A stretch of 64,000 nt of DNA from CAWKOH01 sp963851245 (lineage in GTDB: Bacteria; Actinomycetota; Acidimicrobiia; Acidimicrobiales; Palsa-688): positions 1 through 64,000 of the forward strand of contig CAWKOH010000009.1 of assembly GCA_963851245.1 (NCBI GenBank), written 5' to 3'. The notes beneath the pieces were generated by a model. That model made no database searches. It was not told the DNA's origin and saw only the letters and a list, made by a program, of their open reading frames with translations. A program made the position numbers and the translations under genes. Shown in pieces: positions 34,902-45,070 of this stretch (positions are counted from its first letter, which is position 1; each line of letters starts with the position of its first letter).

Positions 34902-35966
34902 ATGTCACAACCATCCTCACCGACAGAAGGACGCCGAGTCCTGATCATCGGCTCGCAGGGCGTCTTGGGATCGCTTCTCGTCGACGCCTTCACAGCCACC
35001 GGGTGGGCCGTCTTGCGAGGCGGCCGCCGCCCCGACGAGCGCCCCGACTTCCGTCACCTCGACCTCAACGAACCAGAGACAGTGGCGGCAGCCATCGCAG
35101 ACACCGACGTGGTCATCAACACCGTCCCCGACAGCGGCCTCACCGCAGAGAACATGGTGCTCGACCAAGGGGGGATGCTCATCAACGTCTCGGCCATGCC
35201 CGTCGAGCCCGGCCGTCACCTCCGGCGGGAGACCACGACAGCGAAAGGGACCGTGGTCATGGGCGCGGGTATCGCCCCCGGGCTCACCAACCTCGTCGCC
35301 GCAGACCTCCTGGCGGCCCACCCCGAGGCCGACGAAGTCGAACTCGCCTTCACCGTCTCGATCAAATCCACGAGCGGTCCCGCAGGGGCAGACTTCGCCC
35401 ACCGCAACCTGGGCGGTGTCGGCCGCCACCGCACAACGGTCATCCCTCTGCCCCAACCCTTCGGCCAGCGCCGCTGCCTCGGCTTCGCCGAAGCAGATGC
35501 CGGCTGGCTCGGCCGCGTCGCAGTCGATCGGACGGTCAGCCCATACGTTTGTATCGCCGAGCGGACCACCCACCGCGCCATGCTCGCCTTGAACAAGGCC
35601 GGTCTTCTGTCCCGGCTGCCGCGCGCCGCGTTCGGTTCCCGGGCCACCAGCCCCAACCCTGGCGACGCCAGCCAGGAGCCCATAGCCCATTGGATCGCCG
35701 TGCTGAAAGACGGTCACCGCATCGCCGCCCGAACCCTCGAATGCCGCGGCGACTACCACTGCGCCGCGCAGAGCACCGTCGTCTTCGCCCACGCGCTCCT
35801 CGACGACACCACCCCCACCGTCCGCCCCGGCGTCTTTGATCCCGAGGATCTGCTCACCCTCGAACGGATTGCCCCGGCTCTTCGTGACAAGGGCATGGCC
35901 GTGATCGACCGACCCGCCACGCTGAGCGGGGCAGGGCCCACCCCCACACCCATCGGACTCTCGTGA
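34902..35966 (+). CDS. Saccharopine-dehydrogenase-like NAD(P)-binding protein
   Basis: This intact 354-residue protein starts at the ATG at 34902 behind AAGGAG. It has an N-terminal Rossmann fold (RRVLIIGSQGVLGSLLVDAF), then DTDVVINTVPDSGL and GTVVMGAGIAPGLTNLVAAD, as in the saccharopine-dehydrogenase NADP-binding family. The C-terminal half is the substrate domain. The reaction is unknown; members range from true dehydrogenases to enoyl reductases. The stop overlaps the next gene's GTG (GTGA at 35963), so the two are coupled. Confidence 0.8.
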   Translation: MSQPSSPTEGRRVLIIGSQGVLGSLLVDAFTATGWAVLRGGRRPDERPDFRHLDLNEPETVAAAIADTDVVINTVPDSGLTAENMVLDQGGMLINVSAMPVEPGRHLRRETTTAKGTVVMGAGIAPGLTNLVAADLLAAHPEADEVELAFTVSIKSTSGPAGADFAHRNLGGVGRHRTTVIPLPQPFGQRRCLGFAEADAGWLGRVAVDRTVSPYVCIAERTTHRAMLALNKAGLLSRLPRAAFGSRATSPNPGDASQEPIAHWIAVLKDGHRIAARTLECRGDYHCAAQSTVVFAHALLDDTTPTVRPGVFDPEDLLTLERIAPALRDKGMAVIDRPATLSGAGPTPTPIGLS

Positions 35967-36428
35967 GCCGGCCGAATCCTCCCGGGTCGGCACGCCCGCG
36001 GCCGGCGGCGGTGTGGACCTTCTTCTACGGGTCCTACATCAACTTCGACGTGCTGAAGGAAGTCGATATGGTGCCCCAGAGCTGGGAGGTGGCGCGTCTC
36101 GGTGGTTTCGACATCCGCATCGAGCCCAGGGCCAACCTCGTCCGGTCTGACGCCGACATGGTCTACGGCATCGCAGCGACCGCCACGCACGAGGAGCTGA
36201 CGCGCCTTTACGCCCACGCCAAGGACGTGCTGGGTGCGCTGTATCTGCCAGAGCCCGTGCTCGCCGAAACACTCGGCGGCAAATGGCGGCCGGCCCTCTG
36301 TTACATCTGCCCCCACATGAAGTCTCGTCCAGCCGACTCGGCCTATGTGGAGCGGATCCTCGCCCCCTGCCCTGGAGAATGGATTTCCCCAGTGGTACCT
36401 GGATCGCCTGGCTAAGTTCCTGCCCTGA
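35963..36428 (+). pseudogene. Gamma-glutamylcyclotransferase-like protein, 3' frameshift
   Basis: It starts at a GTG overlapping the previous stop. VWTFFYGSYINFDVL matches the GGCT substrate loop (FxYGSNL type), and VYGIAATATHEELTRLYAHA the core with its acidic residue. Near 36375 the frame shifts; the other frame reads LENGFPQWYLDRLAKFLP and stops at 36428, matching the normal GGCT-like end. Corrected length about 154. It lies 27 bases before the duplicated ATPase segment, so that junction lies just past this gene. Confidence 0.75.
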
Positions 36429-36454
36429 CCAGCTCCGGCTCCTGACAGAATGCC

Positions 36455-37746
36455 GCCTCGCTTGGGGTCGCAGCCGCTCGCAACGGATGTGGAGCACTTT
36501 GTGGAGATTCGTCCGGCCACAATGTACGTGTGATGGATGTGTCGCCGATGCTGGTCGGGCGAGGAGGTGAGGAGCGCGAGATCGAGGCGCGGTTGTCGTT
36601 GGCGCAGCGTGGCGTCGGGGGACTCGTCGTTTTGGTTGGTGAGCCTGGCCTCGGCAAGACTGCTTTGGCTGAACACGCCAGCGTGGCGGCCCGGCAACGC
36701 GGGTTCTCGGTTGGTTGGGCAGCGTGTTGGCAGACGGCGGCGGTGCCGCCGCTGCAGCCGTGGACAGAGCTGGTCGGCCAGCTGGCGCGGCCCGGTGTCA
36801 CCTGGCCGGACCTAGCGATCCGAGGCGGCGATCGCGACAGTGGACGGGTCGAGCAGGCCGCCCGGGTGGTGCAGTGGCTGCGGGAGCGTGCCGACGCCCC
36901 GCTGCTGCTAGTGGTCGATGACCTGCACTGGGCCGACGCGGCGACGCTGTCGGTGCTGACCCAGGTGGCCTCGGTGTTGGCGAGCATGCCGATCGTCGTG
37001 GTCGCAGCCCATCGTCCCGTTGACGCGGCCGGTGCCCTCCCTCGGTCGGAGTTGATCGCCGAGCTGCAGCACCACGGTTTGGTGCTCGAGCTGCGTGGTC
37101 TCGATGTCGATGGTACGGCCGCGCTGGTCGCGGCCGTGCGGGGGCAGCCCGTGCCCGGCGCGGCGGCACACTCGGTGTGGGAGATCACCGGCGGTAATCC
37201 GCTGTTCACCAGGGAGCTGGCTCGGGCGCTACCCGCGTCTGCTTTGGACCGGGCCATCGATGTCAGCGAGCTTGCGATCCCCGCGACCTTGCGCGCTCTG
37301 GTCGCCGACCGCCGTTCCTGTCTCGGCGAGGGGTGTCAGGCCGTCTTGGATGTGCTTAGCGTCGTCGGCGATCAGGCGGAGCTCGGGTTTCTGGCCGCGG
37401 TCTGCGATCGTCCGACCGAAGGGGTGCTCGACCTGGTCGACGAGGCGGGCACAGCCGGGCTCACGGAACTGAAAATGAACGCTGCGTCGTATCGCCATGC
37501 GTTGTTTCGGGCTGCGGTGTACGAGTCGCTATCGTCGGCGACCCGAGCTCGACTCCACGACCGGGTGGGACACGAGCTGGAGGCTCGGCGGCAGCGGGGC
37601 ATGCCAGTCGATGCGGCTGCGCTCGCCCATCACTTCGGGCGTGCGGCGCCGCTGGGCAATGCCGCGCCGGCGTTCAGCTACGCGTTGGAGGCGGCCGCCG
37701 AGGCCAAGTCGCTGCTGTCGTTCGACGTGGCCGCCCGACGCTTCGA
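36455..37746 (+). repeat. 1,292-bp direct repeat, copy 2
   Basis: Same sequence as 4946-6237 with no visible difference. It starts in intergenic DNA and ends within the ATPase gene after codon 404. The left junction is at GCCTCGCTTGG and the right junction after CGACGCTTCGA. Confidence 0.95.
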
Positions 37747-37894
37747 TCTTATACGCCCGGCGTCGACGGAGGCCGAGCGATCCCCGAAGCCTATGACCGC
37801 CCAACAGCGCAGTTCGTACCGTCTTGCTGGCCGCCCATGGCCGCCGGACAACCGCTCAGATCGCTCCTCCATCTCGCTTGCCCGACAGTGGTAG
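36533..37894 (+). pseudogene. Truncated second copy of the STAND ATPase gene
   Basis: The first ~404 codons are identical to the gene at 5024, including Walker A and B, then the frame runs into unrelated DNA for 50 codons and stops at 37894. The helical-repeat region and C-terminal domain are missing. The upstream 78 bases are copied as well, so it may still be transcribed and make a free ATPase domain. No similarity to the original follows the junction. Confidence 0.9.
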
Positions 37895-38350
37895 ATGCCA
37901 ACGGGCGCCGAGTGCCCGATTCCCTCCCCACTATGCCCTCGCAGGCGCTCGTGGCGCGGCCGCCCGCGAACTGGTCCGCCCCGGCCGGGGTGTCGACCAT
38001 GACATGGGGGCCCACGGTGCACCAGGTGGCCGGCGGTTGGGTCGTTTACTACAGCACCGAGGACGCCGCCACGAGGGCAGCGCCTCGTGGCGGCCTCCTC
38101 CACCAGCCCCGTCCGGTCCCTTCACCCACACCTCGTCCGCACCGCCGGGCGGCCAGGCTCACTTCGGCGGGACGTCGACCCCAACGTGGTGGTGCCCATA
38201 CCGGGGCATCTGGCCCTGATCTGGAACAACGACGGCAACGCCAGGCCAGCCAGTATCTGGGAGCAATCCCTCAACCCCGATCGCAGGTCCGTCACAGGCA
38301 GGCCCGTGCGCCTCATCAACGCCGACCAGGCCCCGGTCTTGTCGCGCTGA
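37880..38350 (+). pseudogene. Glycoside hydrolase family 43 remnant
   Basis: Pieces in three frames line up with the GH43 five-bladed propeller: TWGPTVHQVAGGWVVYYSTE, AASSTSPVRSL with GPFT nearby, GGTSTP/DVDPNVVV (the family DPxxF region), ALIWNNDGNARPASIWEQSL, and RSVTGRPVRLINADQ. At least three frameshifts. The N-terminal catalytic Asp region and the C-terminal half are absent. Adjacent to the duplicated ATPase segment. Confidence 0.7.
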
Positions 38351-38457
38351 CCGCCGCAGCCGGGAGGTCCCGCAATTCAGCAAGGGTGCCGCCCCGAAAA
38401 GGCTCGCCGAGGTCATCAGTGGTCCATCCCACCCGCGGGCCAAGCTGTTCCGGAGGG

Positions 38458-39543
38458 TCAGGAGGGGCGAGGCATGTGTTCGACCAGGACGCGCCGTCCG
38501 TGTTGCCACTGGACGACCCGGATCTGATGGCCGAGTTGCACGCCGGTGAGCGGATCTACACGGAACCGGCCAAAGAGGGTGGTGGTATCAAGGTTCGATG
38601 ACTCGGCCAGCACCCGCAAAGGATCGACGGTTTGGGCGTCGTGGCTGCAACGCTGCCAGACGATCCCCGCAGCGAACGCGGCCGCGGCCGGGTACGGCGG
38701 GTTCGTGCCGGTCGCGTCGCGGTAGCGCCCGGCGAACCAGTCGGACCCGGGCCCCTCGGCGGGTTCGACAGCGGCGTCGCCGAACCATTGGCACGGACCG
38801 TACAGGCCCTCGACCCGCTCGCCGATGGCGTGGTACAGCTCCTCCACTCCCGCCGCCACGAGCCCCATGCCCCGCCACCGACGCTGGCGTCCAAGGCCTG
38901 CGATGACGATATCGTCCTCGAACGAGCCGGCCGACAAAAGGACGTCGCCCGCCGGAGCCCCCTCAAAGGCGGCTTGCCCCTGGCCGGGCCGGAAGCTCAC
39001 GGGGTGAAGGACAAGACCGAGCCTCCGCGCCGCCACTGCGCTGCCTTCGGCCACTTCCCGGCCGAAGCCGGTGTCGCTGTGGAAAATGACAATCTCAGAT
39101 CCCGCCGGGAGACCGTCCGCGACGAGCGCGTCGAGTACCGCCGCCAGGTACGAGGTCGCCGGAGAGGGCAAGTTGACGACCCGCGGATAGGCGGGCCGGG
39201 CCAGGCGGGCGGTGGCGCCTCCGTGGTTCCAGACGACCCCGATGCTGGCCGCTGCGGCCGTCACCGCTGGCCCCGACCCGTAGGGTCCGAACACCACATC
39301 GGGCCGAGCGCTCTCGGCGGCCGCGATCGCGGCAGCAGCCGACGGGTAGGCGTCAATGACCTCCAAGGCCACCCCGGCGCGCTCGGCCCACAGGCCGAGG
39401 GCGACCCCTCCCGACCTCCCGAATCTGGCCAGCGGGCCCGACAGCGACGTGACCAGGACCGCGTGACTTCCCGCGCCGTAGCGGCGGACCGAGTTCGTCG
39501 TGCCAGAACCAATGAGGATCAGGGTACGGTCCCCGTCGCCCAT
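38458..39543 (-). CDS. Periplasmic-binding-fold protein (LivK/Peripla_BP_6 type)
   Basis: The core is a type 1 binding fold: HAVLVTSLSGPLARFGRSGG, then DVVFGPYGSGPAVTAAAAS and GSEIVIFHSDTGFGREVAEG, ending VLVEHMPRPS. I start at ATG 39543 (MGDGDRTLILIG); the ORF is open to 39774 and the piece before it (VASVPWRDHPLAGPCRFGQA) also looks coding. No signal peptide or lipobox is present in either form, unlike transport receptors, so this may be a cytoplasmic sensor domain or have lost its N-terminus. No permease genes are nearby. Confidence 0.7.
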   Translation of the reverse strand: MGDGDRTLILIGSGTTNSVRRYGAGSHAVLVTSLSGPLARFGRSGGVALGLWAERAGVALEVIDAYPSAAAAIAAAESARPDVVFGPYGSGPAVTAAAASIGVVWNHGGATARLARPAYPRVVNLPSPATSYLAAVLDALVADGLPAGSEIVIFHSDTGFGREVAEGSAVAARRLGLVLHPVSFRPGQGQAAFEGAPAGDVLLSAGSFEDDIVIAGLGRQRRWRGMGLVAAGVEELYHAIGERVEGLYGPCQWFGDAAVEPAEGPGSDWFAGRYRDATGTNPPYPAAAAFAAGIVWQRCSHDAQTVDPLRVLAESSNLDTTTLFGRFRVDPLTGVQLGHQIRVVQWQHGRRVLVEHMPRPS

Positions 39544-39937
39544 CGTCGCCGCTTGGCCGAACCTGCAGGGACCGGCGAGGGGATGGTCTCGCCAGGGGAC
39601 GCTGGCGACCGCCGGTGATCCCTCGATCGTCAGGCGGACGCGACGCTTCAACCTTTCCCGGCGGGCTCGTCCAGGTACGTCAGGGTGATGGCGTTCGACC
39701 CGTGCCACGCAACGTCGACAGCCCGGAACACCCCGGTCAGCCAGGACACCCCGGACCAACGCCCCTTTCGTCAACTCCTCCAGCCAGGGTCACAGCGCCG
39801 CCTCCTCGCCTGGGCATCGGTCCGGAACCGCACGAAAGAGCATGTCATCGAGGCCGATCGGCCCACCGGAGCCCAGCTGCCTCCCCGTCCCTCTCATCGA
39901 TGGCAAGGTTAGGTGGCGGGTGGGACCGCCTCGCCGT

Positions 39938-42630
39938 TTACATGCCCATTTCCATGCCCCTGTCACGGACGGGCTGACGCCACTCCGGTTCCGGCCATGC
40001 CGGCCCGCGACGGACCTGCGGCGGGTCGACCGGCTCGAGGCGGGCCCGGTAGCGGTCGAGTTCGGCGGCGATGACTGCCCGTGTTCCTTCGCTGTCGGGC
40101 CCGGTTCTCTCGTGCGCGGCGATGGCGAGCACGTTGGCCCGTTGCCGCTGGTCAAGGTCGTGCTCCTGTGCCCGGGCGTCGGAGGTGGCTGGTAGGCCGG
40201 TGTCGATCGCCCACCGGGGTCGGCGCTCCTGCTGCCAGTCGGCTGTGAGGTCGGCGACGGCCACGGCCGTGTCGTCGGCGGTCGTGTAGATCTGAGTGGC
40301 TTGACGGGCCCTAGACATGGCGACGTAGGCCAGTTCGCGGCCGCCGCCGTCGGCCAGCACATGCGCGTTGTCGACAGTGGCGCCTTGCGAGCGGTGGACG
40401 GTGGTGGCATAGCCGAGGGCGAGACGCTCGAGCTCGTCGCCCCGGATGCCAGGCAGCAGGTGGCCGTCTTCGGCTCGTAGGTCGATCATCTGCCACGCCT
40501 CGTTGACCGCGATCACGGTGGCCCGCTGCGAGTTCACCATGCCTACATCGGGGATCGGCGCGGTAGAGATCACCCTGTCACCTACCGCCAGGCCATGCAC
40601 CTCGGGGCCTGAAACGCGGCCCGAGTCAACCATCACCTCCCGGGCCAACCGGTTCAACTCGGCGACGTTGCTTCGCTGATAGGCAAAGAGAGCGGCGTCA
40701 CGGCCGGCGTCGATATCAGCGGCCCATCCTTCAACAGACCGCCGCAGCGTCCAATCCCGATCGGGCTCCGTATGGATCCGGCCAGTGGCGTGGTACCAGC
40801 CGACCGCGACGCCAAGGTTGCCGGAGCGCAGCTGTTCGAGCGCGGCCCGCTCCCTAATGTCGACCTGGCGGCGGTTCTCGTCGAGGGTGTGAAGCATGGC
40901 GGGGTGGCGTTCCATCAGGGCTCGCATGGCCCCGCCCGGGCCGACCGGCCCGAGTTGGCGGTCATCGCCGACCATCACGAGCTTTGCCTGGGCCTCCTCG
41001 ATCTTGGCGATCAGGCGCAGAAGATCGAGGTCATCGGTCATGCCGGCCTCGTCGAGGATTACCACAGTGCGGGCGTCGAGGCGGGCCCGGTCGTGGTCGA
41101 GGCGCCACACTAGCGAGGCCAGGGTGCGCGAATTTTCGATGTCAGCCTCGTCGCCAAGATTGCGGGCCGCCTGGCCGGACGTGGCGGTACCGATCACCTG
41201 GCACCCAGCCTTTTCGTAGGCCGCAGCAACCACCTCGAGCATCGTTGTCTTGCCCGACCCGGCGACGCCAATCACAATGTCGGCGCCTCGCCCCGACGTC
41301 ACGATCAACTCGGCCGCTCGACGCTGGGCGTCCGAAAGCGGATGCCCTCGCTGAGCCTCGACCGAGGCTAGAGCTTGGACGACCGACGCCACCGGGCTGC
41401 TCTCCCGGAGGGCGAGTCGTTCCACAGTGGCAGCGATGGCCGTTTCTCTCGCTATGACAGTCGCCAGGCTGTAAGGCTGTTGGCGCGCCCCTTCGACCAG
41501 AACCAACGGCACCGTCTCCGGGTCCCTGATAGCCCGACTAATGAGCCGCTCGAAGGCCGCGGGCTGGTGGCCGAAGACGTGAGGTGACACCTCGATGGCG
41601 ACATGTCGGGTATCGAACACTTTCATGCGGGCTAGCTCCCCGTCCGCGCTCAACACCTCTTTGAGCGCGCCGTCCACGTCGACCGGGGCCAGCCGGAACC
41701 GGCGGCCCGCCTCGGTCACCTCGGCAGGATGCGGTCGGCGGTCCAGCCGGCCGCCTCGATCTCGGCCTGCCAGCGGGGCATCAACTCCTCCGGGCTGTCG
41801 TACCGTTTGGTCGTCCTAGTCGACCGGGCCGCCACGTTCCGAGCCCGATAGCCGGCCCAGCCGGTGCGGCGGATCTCTGCCTCGATCGCCTGCGACCGCT
41901 TCGAATGCAGCTCCTGCACGGCGCGGGGAACGCCGGTGATCTGCCAGGACCGGAGTCGACCCGACGGACCCCGATCCCGTTCAATGGCGTAGCCCAACTC
42001 CACCGCCTTGGCCGCTGAGGCGACGAGCCCGTACTGGGTGGCGGCATGCAGATGATCCCGCCACAGCGACATGTACGCCGCCTTCCACCCGCCCCTCTCG
42101 TCGAACATGCGCACCAGGTTGACTAGCAGCACATGATCGTGCGGGCCGGGATCGCCGGCCCGGGTGGTGGCGTGGCGGGTGTGGCAGTAGATCAGCCCGC
42201 CCGTCATGGCCGGCGTGACGGCCCGCCCGCGCCGGCCGCCGGCCGCCCTGGTAAGTCTCTCCAGGTAGGCCAGGGTGGCGTCGCGTTCGGCGTCCATGAT
42301 GGCGTGCATGTCGTCGGCCCGGCCGATCACGCCGAGCTCGGCGACGGACTTCTGAGCCGACATGACCAGCTCCATCCCGGGTCGGGCCGTCGTCACCAGC
42401 CGCGCCCCGGACTCGGGATGGCGGGCCCCGCCTGGGCCGTACAGGCTCTCGTAGCTGTCCTCGGTCACCGCACCTGAGAGGCCGAGTCGGGATTCGCCGG
42501 TGCCGCCCCACCGCAGGGGCGTTTCGCCTCTCGATCCGTAATATTCGAGGGCTAGCCCAGGATGATCGTCGTCTCTTTCCAAGATCGTCTGCTTGTGGTA
42601 CTCCACCTCAGCCGACCCCATCCGTCTCAT
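39938..42630 (-). pseudogene. MobF-type relaxase/helicase (TraA/TrwC-like), split in two
   Basis: The N-terminal ORF (42630 to 41716, 304 residues) is a TrwC-type relaxase: ALEYYGSRGETPLRWGG with the tyrosine pair, and the metal triad in YCHTRHATTRAGDPGPHDHV. The second ORF (41719 to 39938, 593 residues) is the RecD-like helicase: GVAGSGKTT (Walker A), VVILDEAGM, LVMVGDDRQLGPVG and ATTVHRSQGATV. They overlap by 4 bases (GTGA at 41716-41719). In known relatives both parts form one chain, so a frameshift is likely, although coupled expression is possible. Its presence points to a conjugative element. Confidence 0.85.
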
Positions 42631-42689
42631 ATGTGGGACTCCTCGGGTTTCCGTGGACTGATTCGTCGATATTCGCGTGGGAGGTCGGG

Positions 42690-42729
42690 GTCAAGGCCGG
42701 CCTGCGGCCGGCGCTAGCGGAGCCTTGAC
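42690..42729. promoter_or_regulatory. Nested inverted repeats upstream of the relaxase (oriT candidate)
   Basis: GTCAAGGC (42690-42697) pairs with GCCTTGAC (42722-42729). Inside it GCCGGCC-TGC-GGCCGGC (42696-42712) is a perfect hairpin. It lies 60 bases upstream of the relaxase start, where oriT sites commonly are. No nick-site consensus is evident to me; a terminator is the alternative. Confidence 0.4.
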
Positions 42730-42872
42730 GCCGGCCGTGGTTTGGCTGACGCCAGCCATCCTGGGATAGGCCCAAACGGAGTCTGGGCCTGGGAGCGTTT
42801 CTGGGCGACGCGGACGACCCCACCCCTACCGTCGGTGGTTGCGAAGTCATCGACTGCAAGGAGGCGAGGTTC

Positions 42873-43568
42873 GTGCGCGTCTGTACCGCATTCAACAAGA
42901 TGCTGGGCGTCCCCGGGGCGAGTGTGGCCGCAGTGAGCTTCGGTCCCGACGGGGTGATCGTGTCGTTGCGCTGTCGGCGCAGGAGGCTGACCTGTCCCTG
43001 CGGTTGGCGCACCGGGGCGGTCTATGACCGCTCGGTTCGACGCTGGCGCCATCTCGATCTGGGTACGAGCCGTTGTTTTCTTGAGGCCGAGATTCGCCGG
43101 TTGGAGTGCCGTCGCTGTGGCCGGGTGCGCACCGAGGTGGTTCCTTGGGCTCGGCCCGGGGCTCGTCACTCCAAGGATCTCCAAGACGTGGTCGCCTGGC
43201 TGGCTCAGCGAATGGACAAGACCTCGGTGTCGCGTCTGGTGGGGGTCTCGTGGGAGGCCGTGGCCCGAATCGTGGTGGCCGTGGTGGGCGACCACATCGA
43301 CGACGCACGGCTCAACGAGGTGTACCGGATCGGGGTCGACGAGGTCAGCTACCGCAGAGGGCATCGCTATCTGACAGTGGTGGCCGACCACGATCGCGAG
43401 GGAGCGGTCATCTGGGTCGGAGAGGGCAAGTCCGGTGCCACCCTGGAACAGTTCTTTGATGCCCTAGGACCCCAACGGGCCTGCCGCTTGCAGGCGGCGT
43501 CGATGGACCTTCACGGCGCCTATGCCAAGGTGACCAAGGCCCGAGCAGCCCAGGCCAGTATCTGCGCT
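42873..43568 (+). pseudogene. ISL3-family transposase, 3' truncated
   Basis: The N-terminal zinc-ribbon is intact (CRRRRLTCPCGW, ECRRCGRVRTEVVPWARP). The catalytic core starts YRIGVDEVSYRRGHRYLTVV, with the first Asp, and AASMDLHGAYAKVTKARAAQ, with the second. It ends at ICADP, where CxDPFH would continue; the palindrome at 43568 begins at that point. About 150 residues with the catalytic Glu are missing. Confidence 0.85.
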
Positions 43569-43601
43569 GATCCGTTACGCGGAATTCCGCGTAACGGATC
43601 A
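43568..43601. repeat. 34-bp perfect palindrome
   Basis: The left half TGATCCGTTACGCGGAA is followed directly by its exact reverse complement, with no loop. It lies exactly at the junction between the truncated ISL3 transposase and the acyl-CoA synthetase fragment. Confidence 0.95.
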
Positions 43602-44176
43602 TCGCGGCCCACCCCGATATAGCGGAATGCGCCGTGATCGGCGTGGCTGACGCTCTCAAGGGACAGGTACCCCGCGGTCTGGTAGTCCTCAAAGCCGGCG
43701 TGGATCGCGACCTTGCCCAGATCAGCGCCGAGTTGGTGGAACGCGTCCGGTCCCAGCTGGGGGCGGTGGCCAGTCTCCGCCAGATCGACGTGGTGGCCGC
43801 CCTTCCGAAAACCAGGTCCGGCAAGCAGAATGAGATCTACGGGGGTCGCGTCGTGTTCTGCGACGGCACGAGTTGCTTGGTGTGCCTCCCCGATCTATTG
43901 GATCAGGGCCAACTGGGTTTCGACGGGCTCGGTGACGAGCATCGGCTGGCCGATCGCCGAATTTACGGGGTTGATCGAGCGGCGCTCCGGGGAACTGGAC
44001 CTTCGGTGGTGTCGATTAATGCCGTGGTCGCGTCTCTCGCCGTCACCGAGTTCATGGTCTTGGTGACAGGCCTTCGTGAATCCTCGGCTCAGCTCACCTA
44101 CAGGGCGGATGTCGGCATTGTCCGTAAGTCGGTCGATATTCCGGGGCCCGGCTGCTACTACTGCTCCGGACTGTGA
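43602..44176 (+). pseudogene. Chimera: acyl-CoA synthetase C-terminus fused to ThiF/E1-like C-terminus
   Basis: The first part (IIAAHPDIAECAVIGVADAL, then KGQVPRGLVVLKAG, then VAALPKTRSGK) is the C-terminal lid domain of an acetyl/propionyl-CoA synthetase, with the catalytic Lys in TRSGK. Directly after it, IYGGRVVFCDGTSCLVCLPD, then GPSVVSINAVVASLAVTEFM and GPGCYYCSGL, is the C-terminal half of a ThiF/E1-type adenylyltransferase with its two zinc CxxC pairs. The frame is open from the GTG at 43634 across the fusion. Neither active site is complete. Confidence 0.75.
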
Positions 44177-44483
44177 GGGACTGCCGTCGCATGCTGATGA
44201 CTCCGAGTCGAGAATGTGTCCTCTCGACCGCTTGCCTGCTGCACCACTCGAGCAGAACATGCGCTCCGTTATCCCACCTGGTTGTAAGGGAGACAAGCGC
44301 AGATCGGCACCTCGGGTTGCTCGCGATGGAGCCGCCGAGCCGAGGCAGCAGGTTCGACCGGCTCAGTCCTCCGGCCTGCGAAACGTCGCCTACATGCCAG
44401 CGATGACCGACCGGCCGGGAAGCTATGTGGGAGTAGCGGCCGGATGCCCGAGGAGCCTTGGTGGCCATGATTGAAGGCGTCGA
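44177..44483. other. Non-coding stretch
   Basis: No gene is supported on either strand between the chimera and the convergent DUF427 gene. Confidence 0.4.
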
Positions 44484-44849
44484 CTAGGCGCTGATGGCCT
44501 TATCATCGACGCTCACCTGGGCGCGGTCGGGATAGAAGGACATCATGCTGGTGATCTCAACAGCGGCAGGAAGTGGCGATTCGTAACTCCAGACGATGCC
44601 ATCGTGGGTTTGGCCCTCGATATCTAGCGACCAGTAGGAGGCCTCACCCTTGAACGGGCAAGTGGTGTGGAACGAGGTGGGTCGTAGCAGGTCCATCCGC
44701 ACGTCGTCTCGGGGCAAGTAGAAGCGAGCCGGAAGACCGGTCTCGCGGAGCACAACGGCGTGGTCTGTAGCTGCCAGCACCTGACCAGCCAGACGGACTT
44801 CTACATGGGCGTCACTTGCAGCGATGGAAATGGTGTGGCCTGCTGTCAT
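44484..44849 (-). CDS. DUF427-domain protein
   Basis: This protein of about 121 residues is a complete DUF427 domain: VEVRLAGQVLAATDHAVVLR, then LPARFYLPRDDVRMDLL and TTCPFKGEASYWSLDI, with IVWSYESPLPAAVEI. These hallmark blocks (RFYLPxxDV, CPFKGxASYW) are diagnostic. ATG 44849 is preferred; a TTG lies two codons earlier. The biochemical function of the family is not established. Single gene with no operon partner. Confidence 0.9.
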   Translation of the reverse strand: MTAGHTISIAASDAHVEVRLAGQVLAATDHAVVLRETGLPARFYLPRDDVRMDLLRPTSFHTTCPFKGEASYWSLDIEGQTHDGIVWSYESPLPAAVEITSMMSFYPDRAQVSVDDKAISA

Positions 44850-45070
44850 ATCCAATACAACGGCTGAGGCTCTTGGGACTATTCCTCCCCGCTTTTACGA
44901 GAAGGGCTGCCAGACGGCAATTGACCGGGCCGCTACCCCCTGGCGCCGTCCCGCCTGGGCTCGGTACATAACGTGTACGCAAGAATCCCAGTCAGCACCA
45001 GGGCTCCGTGAGCACCGAACGGCACCTCGGGCGCTCTCACGCTTACGCGCCGTTCAGGGGGTTCTCCGCC

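Noticed and set aside
44173..44474. Cys/Ser-rich short ORFs after the ThiF-like fragment
   Set aside because: No ribosome site, no domain, and composition typical of shadows.
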